A stretch of 64,000 nucleotides of DNA from Prevotella sp. Its GTDB lineage: Bacteria; Bacteroidota; Bacteroidia; Bacteroidales; Bacteroidaceae. The position numbers and the translations under genes are program-made. Below the pieces are notes generated by a model. It was not told where the DNA came from. It did not search any database and saw only the letters and a list, made by a program, of their open reading frames with translations. Where the stretch lies: contig JAFZRU010000031.1 of NCBI GenBank assembly GCA_017619755.1, forward strand, positions 1 to 64,000, in the 5' to 3' direction. The number at the start of each line of letters is the position of its first letter. The stretch's first letter is position 1. Shown here piece by piece: positions 25,558 to 34,107 of this stretch.

Positions 25558-28185
25558 TTATTTCACCACCACCTTGTAGGTCTTCACGGCTCCATTGGCG
25601 TAGGTGCGGCGGATGATGTTGATGCCCTTTGCCATGGTGGAGATGCGGGCGCCATTGGCGGTGAAAATCTCCGTGCGGACGATGTTGCCGGCGGGAGTGA
25701 GCGTCGTGATGCCGTCGAGGACGTCCTCGGCGTATTGCTTCGACTTCTCGCCGTTGTTCATCACGTAGATGTCATAGATTTGTCCGCTTGACTTTGCAGC
25801 GGTGTGGAGGACGCGGACATAGACTTGGTCGTTGCCCTCGTAGGAGACCTTCGTGCGCTTCCAGTTGCGCTTGATGAGCGAGTAGTTGATGTCGCCCAAC
25901 TTCGTCCATGTCTCGCCGTCGGCTGAGACCTCGATTTGCATCGTCGGGATTTGTCCCTCGTTGCCGTTGCCGGCATAGACGATGACATCAAACGGTGCCT
26001 GCCACTTGGCCACGGTCTCCAAACTGGCGTTGAAGGGACCGTCGCTCGGTTGCTTGCCGAAGGTCAAAGCGTTGGGTGTGATGCCGATGGAGTCGTTCAC
26101 TCCGATGGCGTCCTCGGCAGCGTCGGGATTGCGCATGGAGGTGTCTCCGATGTTGTAGCCCAGGTTGAGGCTCTCCCAAGTCATCACCTGACCAGTGGAC
26201 TTGCAGACCCAGTCGCCACCGACGAGGGTCTCAGGCGGCAGCGGGTTGTAGATGATGGAGTCCTGACCTTCGGAACCCACGACCACCTCCTTGATGGAGT
26301 TGGTATCGTAGTAGAGACCGGCGTTCTTGCCCCAGGTGAAGAGGTAGTTGGCGTTGATAATGTTGCCGGAGTCATCGGTCTGCTGCCCCTTGCCCTTCCA
26401 GTCGTCGGCGTTGGCATCGAAGTGTGCCATGATGTCCCAGCGCACGGTGTTGGCGTCGAAGCCATCGACACCCACGAACTTGCCGATCACCTCGGAAGTG
26501 AGGAACTCACCACCCTGTGCGAAGGCGTAGATGGTGGCCGGCTCGGTGAGCACCACCGGCTCGGAATAGGCCACGGCCTCTGTGGCTGTCGTAGTCTGAT
26601 GGAAGCTGTAATAAACGGTGGTTCCCTCGCTGGGACAGGTGATGGTGACGGTGGACTGACCCGCCTCACGCGCCACGGCGATGACGGGAGCTGCGGCCTG
26701 TGTCATGATCACCACGTCCTTGCTGACAATCTCCGATGGGTCGTAACCGTCACCCACTCCGAAAGCCTTCACCGTGGTGTTCTGCGTCAGAGTGAATGGT
26801 TCGGCATAGACGGTGCTCTCCGTGGTGGGGTCGGAGCCGTCGAGGGTGTAGTAAATCTTATTGCTGAAATTGGCGGAGAGGCTTACAACAGAGTATCCGT
26901 TTTCCTGTTTCACGTTGATGGTGGGCTTGCTCACAGCCTTGACAGCCTGCTTGGTGTCGGTGACGGTCTGCAAAGCCTGGGGAATGAGCTGGGCGATGTT
27001 GTCGAAATTGGCCAAGGGCATCACGTCCAAAGGCAGCGGCACGAGCATGTAGGCGTTGCGGTTGGCATTGTGCAGGTGGATGGCAGTCACCTCCCCGGCG
27101 TTGGCCAACACTTTGTCAGCAGCGAAATAGTCGCCCGTCTCCACGCCGGTGATGCTTCCCTCGGTGAGCAGTTCAAGGCCCTCTGCCACGTCAAGCCCCT
27201 CAAAGGTGGCGTTCTCTGCATCCAAGACGGTGAGGACGTTGGTGCCGGAGGCCACAGCCTTGCCCAGGCCAAGTGGCTCGTAGAGGTATGGGTTGAGGTT
27301 GAGCGTCGGCACGTAAGCGATGGTGGCGGCGATGACAGGCAGGAAGGCGCTTCCAGCACCAATGGTCGGACTGATGACCACTGCCTCGTACTCACGCAGC
27401 GATGTGGCGTTCTCCTCCGTGGCATCGACATTGACCTCGGTGAGTGCAAAACGGCTGTCGCCTGAGAGGAAAGCGTAGGCGTAGTCATCGTCGAGCGAAC
27501 CGCTGTAGAGGTAGGCCACTTTCTGTGCGTCGTGTACCTCGGGAGCGTCGCCCTCGTCGATTTGGAAGAGCGTGAAGTCAATACCGGCATCCGGGGTGAG
27601 CTGGAACTGAACGTCCACGGAGTCAGTCTCCTCTGTCACCACCTTCCACACAAAGGTGTAGGTGCCTTCAGAACCCTCCACTTGGTTGCCGAGGAAGATG
27701 CAGGCACCGCCGGTCTGCGGCGAACTCTCCTCTGCCTGGAAGACAAGGTGGCTCTGCACGGGAGCGATGCCGCGGTTGGTGGCACTGCTGTTGGCCGAGC
27801 GCCCCACAATCTTCACCGTCTGTCCGTTGGCCAGTTTGGGGAAGGTGATGGTGGTGCCTTTCCTGGTGAGACGCATCTTCGTGGTGGCCAAGTGGATGGA
27901 GTTGTCCTTGTTGCTCCCGATGTCGATGAGCAACCCCATGGTCTCAGGTATGACGACGCCGTTGGCCATAAGGTAGGAGCTTGCGTCGGGCTTGCCTATG
28001 TTCTTCCAGTTGTTCACATTGCCGTCGGCATCATTGCCGTTCTCGGCCCAGTGCGTGGCGTCGGCGATGAGATTCTCTATGGTCTCGTCGCTCAACCCGG
28101 CGGTGAAGTCCCAAGACTTCTTCACTTGTGCGCTCATGCCCATTACAAGCATGAGGAGCATGGAAAGTGTAAAAAGTTTTCTCAT
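25558..28185 (-). CDS. Secreted surface protein with chitobiase-like domains and T9SS-like C-terminus
   Basis: An 875-residue protein with signal MRKLFTLSMLLMLVMGMSAQ. The N-terminal region (about 22-230), beginning KKSWDFTAGLSDETIENLIA, reads as a beta-sandwich seen in Prevotella surface proteins. Around residues 440-570 two chitobiase C-terminal-type repeats occur (IYYTLDGSDPTTESTVYAEP and TTVYYSFHQTTTATEAVAYS). The end, IFTANGARISTMAKGINIIR and a Lys-rich tail, resembles a type IX sorting domain. No catalytic motif was recognised, so carbohydrate or pectin binding beside the lyase is an inference. It has its own promoter and lies 94 bp upstream of the lyase gene. Confidence 0.72.
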   Translation of the reverse strand: MRKLFTLSMLLMLVMGMSAQVKKSWDFTAGLSDETIENLIADATHWAENGNDADGNVNNWKNIGKPDASSYLMANGVVIPETMGLLIDIGSNKDNSIHLATTKMRLTRKGTTITFPKLANGQTVKIVGRSANSSATNRGIAPVQSHLVFQAEESSPQTGGACIFLGNQVEGSEGTYTFVWKVVTEETDSVDVQFQLTPDAGIDFTLFQIDEGDAPEVHDAQKVAYLYSGSLDDDYAYAFLSGDSRFALTEVNVDATEENATSLREYEAVVISPTIGAGSAFLPVIAATIAYVPTLNLNPYLYEPLGLGKAVASGTNVLTVLDAENATFEGLDVAEGLELLTEGSITGVETGDYFAADKVLANAGEVTAIHLHNANRNAYMLVPLPLDVMPLANFDNIAQLIPQALQTVTDTKQAVKAVSKPTINVKQENGYSVVSLSANFSNKIYYTLDGSDPTTESTVYAEPFTLTQNTTVKAFGVGDGYDPSEIVSKDVVIMTQAAAPVIAVAREAGQSTVTITCPSEGTTVYYSFHQTTTATEAVAYSEPVVLTEPATIYAFAQGGEFLTSEVIGKFVGVDGFDANTVRWDIMAHFDANADDWKGKGQQTDDSGNIINANYLFTWGKNAGLYYDTNSIKEVVVGSEGQDSIIYNPLPPETLVGGDWVCKSTGQVMTWESLNLGYNIGDTSMRNPDAAEDAIGVNDSIGITPNALTFGKQPSDGPFNASLETVAKWQAPFDVIVYAGNGNEGQIPTMQIEVSADGETWTKLGDINYSLIKRNWKRTKVSYEGNDQVYVRVLHTAAKSSGQIYDIYVMNNGEKSKQYAEDVLDGITTLTPAGNIVRTEIFTANGARISTMAKGINIIRRTYANGAVKTYKVVVK

Positions 28186-28224
28186 AATTGCGTAGTTTGA
28201 TGGTTAAGATTCTTTTGATTGCGA

Positions 28225-28255
28225 CAAAGGTAGTCATTTTTTTCGTTCACACCAA
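28225..28255 (-). promoter_or_regulatory. Promoter of the surface protein-pectate lyase unit
   Basis: On the minus strand TTGG (28255-28252) and TACCTTTG (28232-28225) are 19 bp apart. The start codon at 28185 is about 40 bp downstream. The lyase has no recognisable promoter of its own. Confidence 0.7.
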
Positions 28256-28381
28256 AGAAAAAAGAGGGAAATGGTTACAATCAAACGTTAATCTTCATCA
28301 TCCCACACCCCTCTTTGACACAAAAATTGGGTTATTTCTCATTTTTCCCCTGAAAAAGTGCGCCGTTCTGATAAAATGACG

Positions 28382-28389
28382 TATATTTG
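28382..28389 (+). promoter_or_regulatory. -7 element directly before the RluA-type gene
   Basis: TATATTTG matches TAnnTTTG and ends 3 bp before the ATG at 28393 and 9 bp before the ATG at 28399. Transcription would start at or next to the start codon. No good -33 box is visible. Confidence 0.5.
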
Positions 28390-28392
28390 CAG

Positions 28393-29292
28393 ATGGAAAT
28401 GAAAAAGTCAAGTTACAACAACGAGCCCAAGTACGACCACTATGTGGTGGACCGGGAGGCCCCGCTTCTGGAATATTTGCTCCAAACGCTGCAAGGACAG
28501 AGCCGGAGCAAGACGAAAGCCACGTTGCAAGGCCGCGGCATTCTGGTGGATGGGAAGTGCGTGACGCAGTTCGACTTCCCTCTCCACCCGGGCATGAAGG
28601 TTTCGGTGAGCAAGTCGAAGCGCAACAACCTGTTCACCAGCCGTCATGTGAGCATCGTGTATGAGGACAAATACCTCATCGTGGTGGACAAGGCACCCGG
28701 CATCCTGTCGATGGCCGCCGGACACTCCTCGCTGAACGTGAAGAGCGTTCTCGACGACTATTTCTCCAAGTCGAAGCAACGCTGCCATGCCCATGTGGTG
28801 CACCGGCTGGACCGCGACACAAGCGGTTTGATGGTGTATGCCAAAGACATGGAGACGGAGCAAATCCTGGAGCACAACTGGCACGACATCGTATATGACC
28901 GCCGCTACGTGGCTGTGCTTTCGGGTGAGATGGAGGACGACGGTGGCACCATCGCCAACTGGCTGAAGGACAACAAGGCCTATGTCACCTATTCCTCACC
29001 GGTGGACAATGGCGGCAAGTATGCGGTGACGCACTTCCATACCTTGGCACGCACCACGGAACATTCCTTGGTGGAGTTCAAGTTGGAGACGGGTCGCAAG
29101 AACCAAATCCGCGTGCATGCCGCCGATATGGGACACCCGGTGTGCGGCGACAAGAAATACGGCAATGGCGACGACCCGGTACACCGCCTCTGCCTCCATG
29201 CATGCCTGCTTTGTTTTCATCACCCCGTCACACGGGAGCGATTGGAATTTGAATCCCCCATCCCCTCGTCGTTCAAGAGCTTGTTCAAGTGA
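28393..29292 (+). CDS. RluA-family 23S rRNA/tRNA pseudouridine synthase
   Basis: The enzyme converts uridine to pseudouridine in RNA. About 300 residues hold an N-terminal S4-type RNA-binding domain (LLEYLLQTLQGQSRSKTKAT) and the catalytic domain with VHRLDRDTSGLMVYAKD, where the Asp of HRLDR (near residue 140) is the nucleophile. KLETGRKNQIRVHAADMGHP and GDKKYG are also family motifs. Start choice lies between 28393 (MEMKK) and 28399 (MKK); the -7 box ending at 28389 favours 28399 if the transcript is leaderless. Which RluA paralogue it is (RluD, RluC or TruC type) cannot be settled. Confidence 0.9.
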   Translation: MEMKKSSYNNEPKYDHYVVDREAPLLEYLLQTLQGQSRSKTKATLQGRGILVDGKCVTQFDFPLHPGMKVSVSKSKRNNLFTSRHVSIVYEDKYLIVVDKAPGILSMAAGHSSLNVKSVLDDYFSKSKQRCHAHVVHRLDRDTSGLMVYAKDMETEQILEHNWHDIVYDRRYVAVLSGEMEDDGGTIANWLKDNKAYVTYSSPVDNGGKYAVTHFHTLARTTEHSLVEFKLETGRKNQIRVHAADMGHPVCGDKKYGNGDDPVHRLCLHACLLCFHHPVTRERLEFESPIPSSFKSLFK

Positions 29293-29331
29293 TAACCTTC
29301 ACCGGCCCACCGGTGAGAAAATTGTTAATGT

Positions 29332-29550
29332 ATGATGGAATTGTTGGAAATGGGAGACGTGACAAGTGGCATTGTCAGCATCATTGTCATCATAGTAGCC
29401 ATCTTCGTATTCAAGAAAGTGGCCAGTTGCCTCGCCAAGGTGGTGATTTTCATCATCTTGATGGCTATCCTTCTCTTCGCCTATCTCAACAACACCAGCG
29501 ACGAGAAGGGCGAAAGCTCGCTCATCGAATTGGTGAACGAAGAGAATTGA
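29332..29550 (+). CDS. Small membrane protein
   Basis: A 72-residue protein with one or two hydrophobic spans, GIVSIIVIIVAIFVFKKVAS and then AKVVIFIILMAILLFAYL, and an acidic C-terminus ending LVNEEN. It lies 39 bp after the pseudouridine synthase on the same strand, and its stop is 5 bp from the menA stop on the other strand. A 7-bp hairpin (TCACCGG/CCGGTGA, 29299-29316) lies in the gap before it. No family was recognised. Confidence 0.6.
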   Translation: MMELLEMGDVTSGIVSIIVIIVAIFVFKKVASCLAKVVIFIILMAILLFAYLNNTSDEKGESSLIELVNEEN

Positions 29551-29555
29551 TGTTC

Positions 29556-30437
29556 TCACAAGAGCAGGCCGATGGTCGTGAGGATGCCGTATGCCGTCAT
29601 GTTGCGGGCATTCTCCCCTAAGATGTCGTTGAGCTGCCTGCCATTATTGATGGCCACCATGCGCTTCCATGTGCTGATGTGAAGCCCTAAGTATCCCAAC
29701 GGCAGGATGAAGGCCCACGGATGCCCTCCGGCGAGGAAGGCAGTTCCCATAAGACAGGCCGTCACTCCCAAGGCGAGGAACAGCCACTCGGCTGCCTTCT
29801 CTCCTATGCGCACCACAAGGGTCACCTTTCCTTTTCTTCGATCGTTTTCCCTGTCGCGGTAGTTGTTCACCACCAACAAGGTGTCGATGACCAACCCACA
29901 AGCGACGGCCTCCACCACCACCTCCATCGTAACGACGCCCCGCTGCAAGTAATAGGTGGCGCAGACAGGCACGAGGCCGAAAAACACAAGCACGAGGAGG
30001 TCGCCCATGCCCAAGTAGGACAAGTGGGTGGTGTAGAGGAAGCAGAAGAGCACGCATGCGACTCCCACCGCCACCATCGCCCATCCTCCGTATGCCACCA
30101 ATGGCAAGCCTATGAGGCAGGCCATGGCCGTGGTGAACAGGATGGCCTTGCTCATGGCACCGAGCGTCACCCATCCTTGTGCACACGCCCGTTTGGGGCC
30201 TAACCGCTGTTCGTCATCAACGCCTTTCTTGAAGTCGAAATAGTCATTGATGAAATTGGCATCCACCTGCATCACGAGTGCGAAGAGCATGCAAAGTACT
30301 GCGGGAAAGAGCTTGAAGCCCTCTCTTCCCCCGTCGGCCCAAGCGAGGGCCAATGCTATCATCACCGGCACTGCCGCTCCCGCAAGGGTTTTGGGTCTCG
30401 AAGCGAGCAGCCACGCCTTGGCAGAATTGGTTTTCAT
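29556..30437 (-). CDS. menA: 1,4-dihydroxy-2-naphthoate polyprenyltransferase MenA
   Basis: MenA is an inner-membrane UbiA-family enzyme that prenylates 1,4-dihydroxy-2-naphthoate in menaquinone synthesis. The 293-residue protein has about eight or nine membrane spans and the first Asp-rich motif as NDYFDFKKGVDDEQRLGPKR. The second appears as NNYRDRENDRRKGKVTLVVR, both needed for Mg-diphosphate binding. Its ATG overlaps the upstream lipoprotein stop as ATGA. Menaquinone is the usual respiratory quinone of this phylum. Other men genes are not in the window. Confidence 0.92.
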   Translation of the reverse strand: MKTNSAKAWLLASRPKTLAGAAVPVMIALALAWADGGREGFKLFPAVLCMLFALVMQVDANFINDYFDFKKGVDDEQRLGPKRACAQGWVTLGAMSKAILFTTAMACLIGLPLVAYGGWAMVAVGVACVLFCFLYTTHLSYLGMGDLLVLVFFGLVPVCATYYLQRGVVTMEVVVEAVACGLVIDTLLVVNNYRDRENDRRKGKVTLVVRIGEKAAEWLFLALGVTACLMGTAFLAGGHPWAFILPLGYLGLHISTWKRMVAINNGRQLNDILGENARNMTAYGILTTIGLLL

Positions 30438-31054
30438 CTTCCCACCTCCTTTCCAATGACGATGGTGTCTCCTCCTGGCATATCCACCGCCAAGGTGTCG
30501 GGTGGTGGTGGCGTGCGCAGGGTGATACTCTCAAGGATGGCTTTCACGTCGGGGTCTTCCAAGCCAAGGTTTTCCATATACACCTTGGCAACACCTGGCA
30601 CTGGCAGGGGAGCATACATCACGACAGGCTTGTCCATCGCATCGAATGCCATCACTTTCCAGGTAATGCCATTGGTGGTGACATCATCGAGAGCCATGGC
30701 TGTCTCATCGCGCCTCAACTTATCAGAAACAAATGCGGCTGCCGTCCGCCAAGCACTGGGCAAGGTCTCCAAACGGAAAGATGCCTTGGCGGCCCAAGGT
30801 GCGTCGTTCCCCGGGTCGGGGATTTTCATCTCCACCAACCGTTCTCCCTCATTGACCATCACCCATCCGGGAGGAAAGGTGACCGTGAAGGCTTCCTTTT
30901 CAATATGTATGCTGTCGGCTGGCAGGGTCTCGACGGTTGTGCTGTCATTGTCAGCCATGGCATTGTCATCCTGCGCCTTGCCCATCTTGCCACATGCGGC
31001 GAGGAAGAGCAAAGCGGCACCAACTGCCATCATTTTTTTCATCGTGCTTCTCAT
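30434..31054 (-). CDS. Hypothetical lipoprotein upstream of menA
   Basis: A 206-residue protein beginning MRSTMKKMMAVGAALLFLAA with lipobox LAAC, so a periplasmic-facing lipoprotein is inferred. The mature domain reads as beta-rich (EKEAFTVTFPPGWVMVNEGE, ITWKVMAFDAMDKPVVMYAP) and somewhat like PsbP/Mog1-type folds, but no family is certain. It overlaps menA by 4 bp. AAAAGGAAAA precedes the start, and a -7 box TACTTTTG lies at 31075-31082 (minus). Why it pairs with menA is unclear. Confidence 0.75.
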   Translation of the reverse strand: MRSTMKKMMAVGAALLFLAACGKMGKAQDDNAMADNDSTTVETLPADSIHIEKEAFTVTFPPGWVMVNEGERLVEMKIPDPGNDAPWAAKASFRLETLPSAWRTAAAFVSDKLRRDETAMALDDVTTNGITWKVMAFDAMDKPVVMYAPLPVPGVAKVYMENLGLEDPDVKAILESITLRTPPPPDTLAVDMPGGDTIVIGKEVGR

Positions 31055-31074
31055 GTCGTTTTCCTTTTAAGCGA

Positions 31075-31082
31075 CAAAAGTA
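31075..31082 (-). promoter_or_regulatory. -7 element of the lipoprotein-menA operon
   Basis: The minus strand reads TACTTTTG, 20 bp before the ATG at 31054. No clear -33 box is seen. Confidence 0.45.
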
Positions 31083-31213
31083 GCAAAAAAAGTTGAGACT
31101 GGGCTAACATCAGACTAAAAACAATGAAGAAAAAGCGTGATTGTTGATGCCTTTGATACAGTCATTCTTGGTTGTTTCAAGAATTTGCGTGCTGTACGGT
31201 TGAAGACGGTTCG

Positions 31214-32656
31214 TCATTTCCTTTTTCCTGGAATGTTGAAATTATTTCCCACCGTACCACTATTGGGGTTCCCAAAACGGCGACTTGGAGTAGATCTACG
31301 TTGATTGTTATAATTATTGGTGTTGCTTCTTGTACGACTTTCTGTAACTTGACGCTGATTGTTATAATTATTGGTATTGCTTCTTGTACGGCTTTCTGTA
31401 AATCTATGTTGACTGTTATAATTATTGGTATTGCTTCTTGTACGACTTTCTGAATGATTGTTATAATTATTATAATTGTAATTATTGCCAAATGTATGGT
31501 TTCCTGTAGTTACTCTTTGTTTATACCTATTGTCGTCATAACTCGCAGACTGACTGCTTGTCGTAGTTTCTTGGTGACTATCTGCACTTTTTGAATAGGG
31601 CAAGGGTGTATCCGCTTGTTGTTTTTTTGTGGAATTCCCAAGATAGACCTCCATAGAGTCGGTGCCTACTTCGATTTTCTTCTTTCCCCCTATATCGTCA
31701 GTAATCTGATATTTTCCAGGCAAAAGACTGACAGTGTTATGCCCAGGGGTCCATTCCTTGATTTGCTTATTGTTTTTAAATACTTTTGTTCCCGTAGAGA
31801 TGATGGTAACAGGAGTAGCATGCACATGCTCCACCTCATGGTTTTCTTCAAGAGAGAAACTGATTGTTTCAGTTCTTTTTGTAACATTTACTTCTTGAAC
31901 AAAGTCAATGTACCCATCTGCGATGATACGTATATGATGCATACCCTGAGGGAGATATATGTCTCCTACCTTACCATAATCGTTGTTGTCAACAATTACT
32001 CTTGCATTTTTCACATTTCCATAAACCCTCACAAGATGTGTGATAGGCTGCAATCTGACTGTCACTGTCTTAACATCCGAATTGCCAACATCCACCACAC
32101 CGTTTTGCTTTTGATAATTATCATAAGCAACAACAAATTGATGGGGTCCAGGCTCAACAAGAAACTCATAGACGCCTTCTGCTTTAGGACAGGGATTTTT
32201 ATCGAAAGTGACTTCTGCATCTTTAGGTTCGACATTCAATACGACCTTGCTTTTCAATTCATTTTTGATGGATGCCTCAATCACCACAAAATACGTTTTT
32301 CCTCCTTTCAGCCGCTTAAAACCATATTCGCTCAAATCGAGTTGCTTGGGCAAATAGTCTTTATGACTGAAATCAAGTTTCCTACTAATGGTAGGAACAT
32401 ACACAAAATAAATGCCATCTTCGTAGCCAGCCTTGACATATTGATTCTTGTTGGTGAATTCTACTCCTTGCAGATGTTCGATTTTAATTTTCAACAATGC
32501 GCAAGTGTCGCCATTGTTATCCATAACCGGATGTTCTATGGCTGTTAGATCCATCGGCTTCAGTGAGACACTTTTGATGTCGAAATATTGTGCACGGCAC
32601 GTAAAGGTGCAGATTACATAAATGCTAATCAAGAAAAAGATTTTAATGATTCTCAT
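31214..32656 (-). CDS. Exported PEGA-type protein with Asn/Arg/Thr-rich repeat tail
   Basis: A 480-residue exported protein with signal MRIIKIFFLISIYVICTF. Beta-rich domains follow, including PEGA-like stretches (TVTVRLQPITHLVRVYGNVK, DIYLPQGMHHIRIIADGYID, TISFSLEENHEV). PEGA domains usually lie in envelope proteins and tether partners. The last 110 residues are low-complexity, with three copies of an 18-residue unit around SRTRSNTNNYN and a basic end, and may be surface-exposed or bind polymer. It is the last gene of the tubulin-like operon and shares an N-terminal pattern (FDIKSVSLKP here, LTVKSVAPRP next door) with the preceding gene, so the two are probably paralogues. Confidence 0.7.
   Translation of the reverse strand: MRIIKIFFLISIYVICTFTCRAQYFDIKSVSLKPMDLTAIEHPVMDNNGDTCALLKIKIEHLQGVEFTNKNQYVKAGYEDGIYFVYVPTISRKLDFSHKDYLPKQLDLSEYGFKRLKGGKTYFVVIEASIKNELKSKVVLNVEPKDAEVTFDKNPCPKAEGVYEFLVEPGPHQFVVAYDNYQKQNGVVDVGNSDVKTVTVRLQPITHLVRVYGNVKNARVIVDNNDYGKVGDIYLPQGMHHIRIIADGYIDFVQEVNVTKRTETISFSLEENHEVEHVHATPVTIISTGTKVFKNNKQIKEWTPGHNTVSLLPGKYQITDDIGGKKKIEVGTDSMEVYLGNSTKKQQADTPLPYSKSADSHQETTTSSQSASYDDNRYKQRVTTGNHTFGNNYNYNNYNNHSESRTRSNTNNYNSQHRFTESRTRSNTNNYNNQRQVTESRTRSNTNNYNNQRRSTPSRRFGNPNSGTVGNNFNIPGKRK
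31303..31464 (-). repeat. Three tandem 54-bp repeats inside the PEGA-protein gene
   Basis: Units at 31303-31356, 31357-31410 and 31411-31464 share GTTATAATTATTGGT and TTGCTTCTTGTACG. Each encodes 18 residues in frame, so copy number can change without breaking the gene. Confidence 0.85.
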
Positions 32657-32665
32657 AATAACTAT

Positions 32666-34090
32666 TTACTTATTTTTCTTTTTAGTATATATTTTCCAAC
32701 CTAAATTAACCCCAGCAGAAAAGCCCATGCCGTTCAAACTCTGACTAAGGTCAGCTCCCAAAACAAAATGTCCAATGTCGATTTTGGCAGATACTCTTAT
32801 TCCATAATCAATCGTATGGTCTTCGATTTCATCCTTTTCCTTCGTGATGATATTTTTCAACACTTCGTCATCAGGTTCAATTACCTCATCTTTGATTCCG
32901 ATTCTCGTAATAAAACTACCATATCCACCTCCAAAAAGATTGAACATGTGTTGGTTGTATTTGCCGAAAGGCAAAGAAAACCCTATTTGCAACGGTATGT
33001 CAACATGCAACAACCATTCAAGGCTGTCTATCTCTGAATTATATGCCAGTTCGACATATTTTTCATTTTTGTTCGATTTGATAAGTCCTATACCAGCTCC
33101 CATCCTCAAGCCCATAATTCCGGCAAAATGACAGACCCAGGATGATTCAAAGGCAAAATCAAACGCATTCTCTTTGTCTATGATTTTTCCGATTTCAGGC
33201 ACCCCCATCATAGAGACACTGAAAGCAGAGTAAACAGCGTTTCTCACATTGATGCTTGTCCTGCTTCGTTCCTCCTTATGCTTCACCACTTCTTGGTCGG
33301 CTTTTTTTAAAGAGATGCGTTCTGTCATGTCATCTTTCACGACGATGGTCATCTCCTTATCATCATATAAGGGTGCCGTGACACGGATCGTGTGCTTCCC
33401 TTCGGTCAATTCCAAATTTACCACGTCGTCATAAGGAACATTATCGACAAACACGGTAGCTTCTTCCGGAGAAGCCTCAATGTTCACTTTATGCTTGCGC
33501 CCTTGAAGGGCGACAACTGTAGTGGTGGAAATTTCGTCTTCGGTTAGGCAAACAGTGCCATTTGCTCTATTGTATCCATCAGCTTCCACCTGATAGGAAT
33601 ATTCTCCCACAGGTTTGTTGACCATCGCTGTACCATCTTTGCTGACTTTTATTAGTTGTCCATCAAATTTCAGTTGGGCATCTGGAGGTAAACTGGTGAA
33701 GATGGCAGTCCGAAGATGGTTACCTGATTCAAGGATGACGTCGTAGGATTCCAATGAGTTGACCTCTATCCCATAATCATCAAAACCGACAGAGCCCAGG
33801 TCATTGCCAGCATTGTCTTTATATTTGAGTTTTTTCAACCCATTAGGAACATACACTACATATTCGCTCATCACACGCTCCACATCACCCACAGCATCAG
33901 GAAAAACGAGATTATCCACTCCTACCACCCCGACACGGACGATGGCACATTTGTTTCCTTTCGCATCATCTCGTGGATTCGTACGAGCACGAGCATCCTG
34001 TGGACGGGGGGCAACCGATTTTACGGTCAGTTGCTGTGCATAGCTTGCCAGGCAAAAACACAGCATTAAAAAAAGAAATATTCTTCTCAT
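32666..34090 (-). CDS. Exported PEGA-domain protein with C-terminal outer-membrane barrel-like region
   Basis: A 474-residue protein with signal MRRIFLFLMLCFCLASYAQQ. Residues about 20-150 match the N-terminal half of the downstream paralogue. Two PEGA-like modules follow (LPPDAQLKFDGQLIKVSKDG and EASPEEATVFVDNVPYDDVV, ending GKHTIRVTAP). From about 290 the sequence has repeated amphipathic strands (FAGIMGLRMGAGIGLIKSNK, HMFNLFGGGYGSFITRIGIK, GMGFSAGVNLGWKIY) typical of a small barrel. It is inferred to sit in the outer membrane. It is the penultimate gene of the tubulin-like operon, with a 9-bp gap to the last. Confidence 0.7.
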   Translation of the reverse strand: MRRIFLFLMLCFCLASYAQQLTVKSVAPRPQDARARTNPRDDAKGNKCAIVRVGVVGVDNLVFPDAVGDVERVMSEYVVYVPNGLKKLKYKDNAGNDLGSVGFDDYGIEVNSLESYDVILESGNHLRTAIFTSLPPDAQLKFDGQLIKVSKDGTAMVNKPVGEYSYQVEADGYNRANGTVCLTEDEISTTTVVALQGRKHKVNIEASPEEATVFVDNVPYDDVVNLELTEGKHTIRVTAPLYDDKEMTIVVKDDMTERISLKKADQEVVKHKEERSRTSINVRNAVYSAFSVSMMGVPEIGKIIDKENAFDFAFESSWVCHFAGIMGLRMGAGIGLIKSNKNEKYVELAYNSEIDSLEWLLHVDIPLQIGFSLPFGKYNQHMFNLFGGGYGSFITRIGIKDEVIEPDDEVLKNIITKEKDEIEDHTIDYGIRVSAKIDIGHFVLGADLSQSLNGMGFSAGVNLGWKIYTKKKNK

Positions 34091-34107
34091 AATTTAAATT
34101 ATTAGTT

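Noticed and set aside
31303-31464. Regular 54-bp repeats considered as a CRISPR array
   Set aside because: The units abut without spacers, are in frame and encode an 18-residue repeat. No cas genes are nearby.
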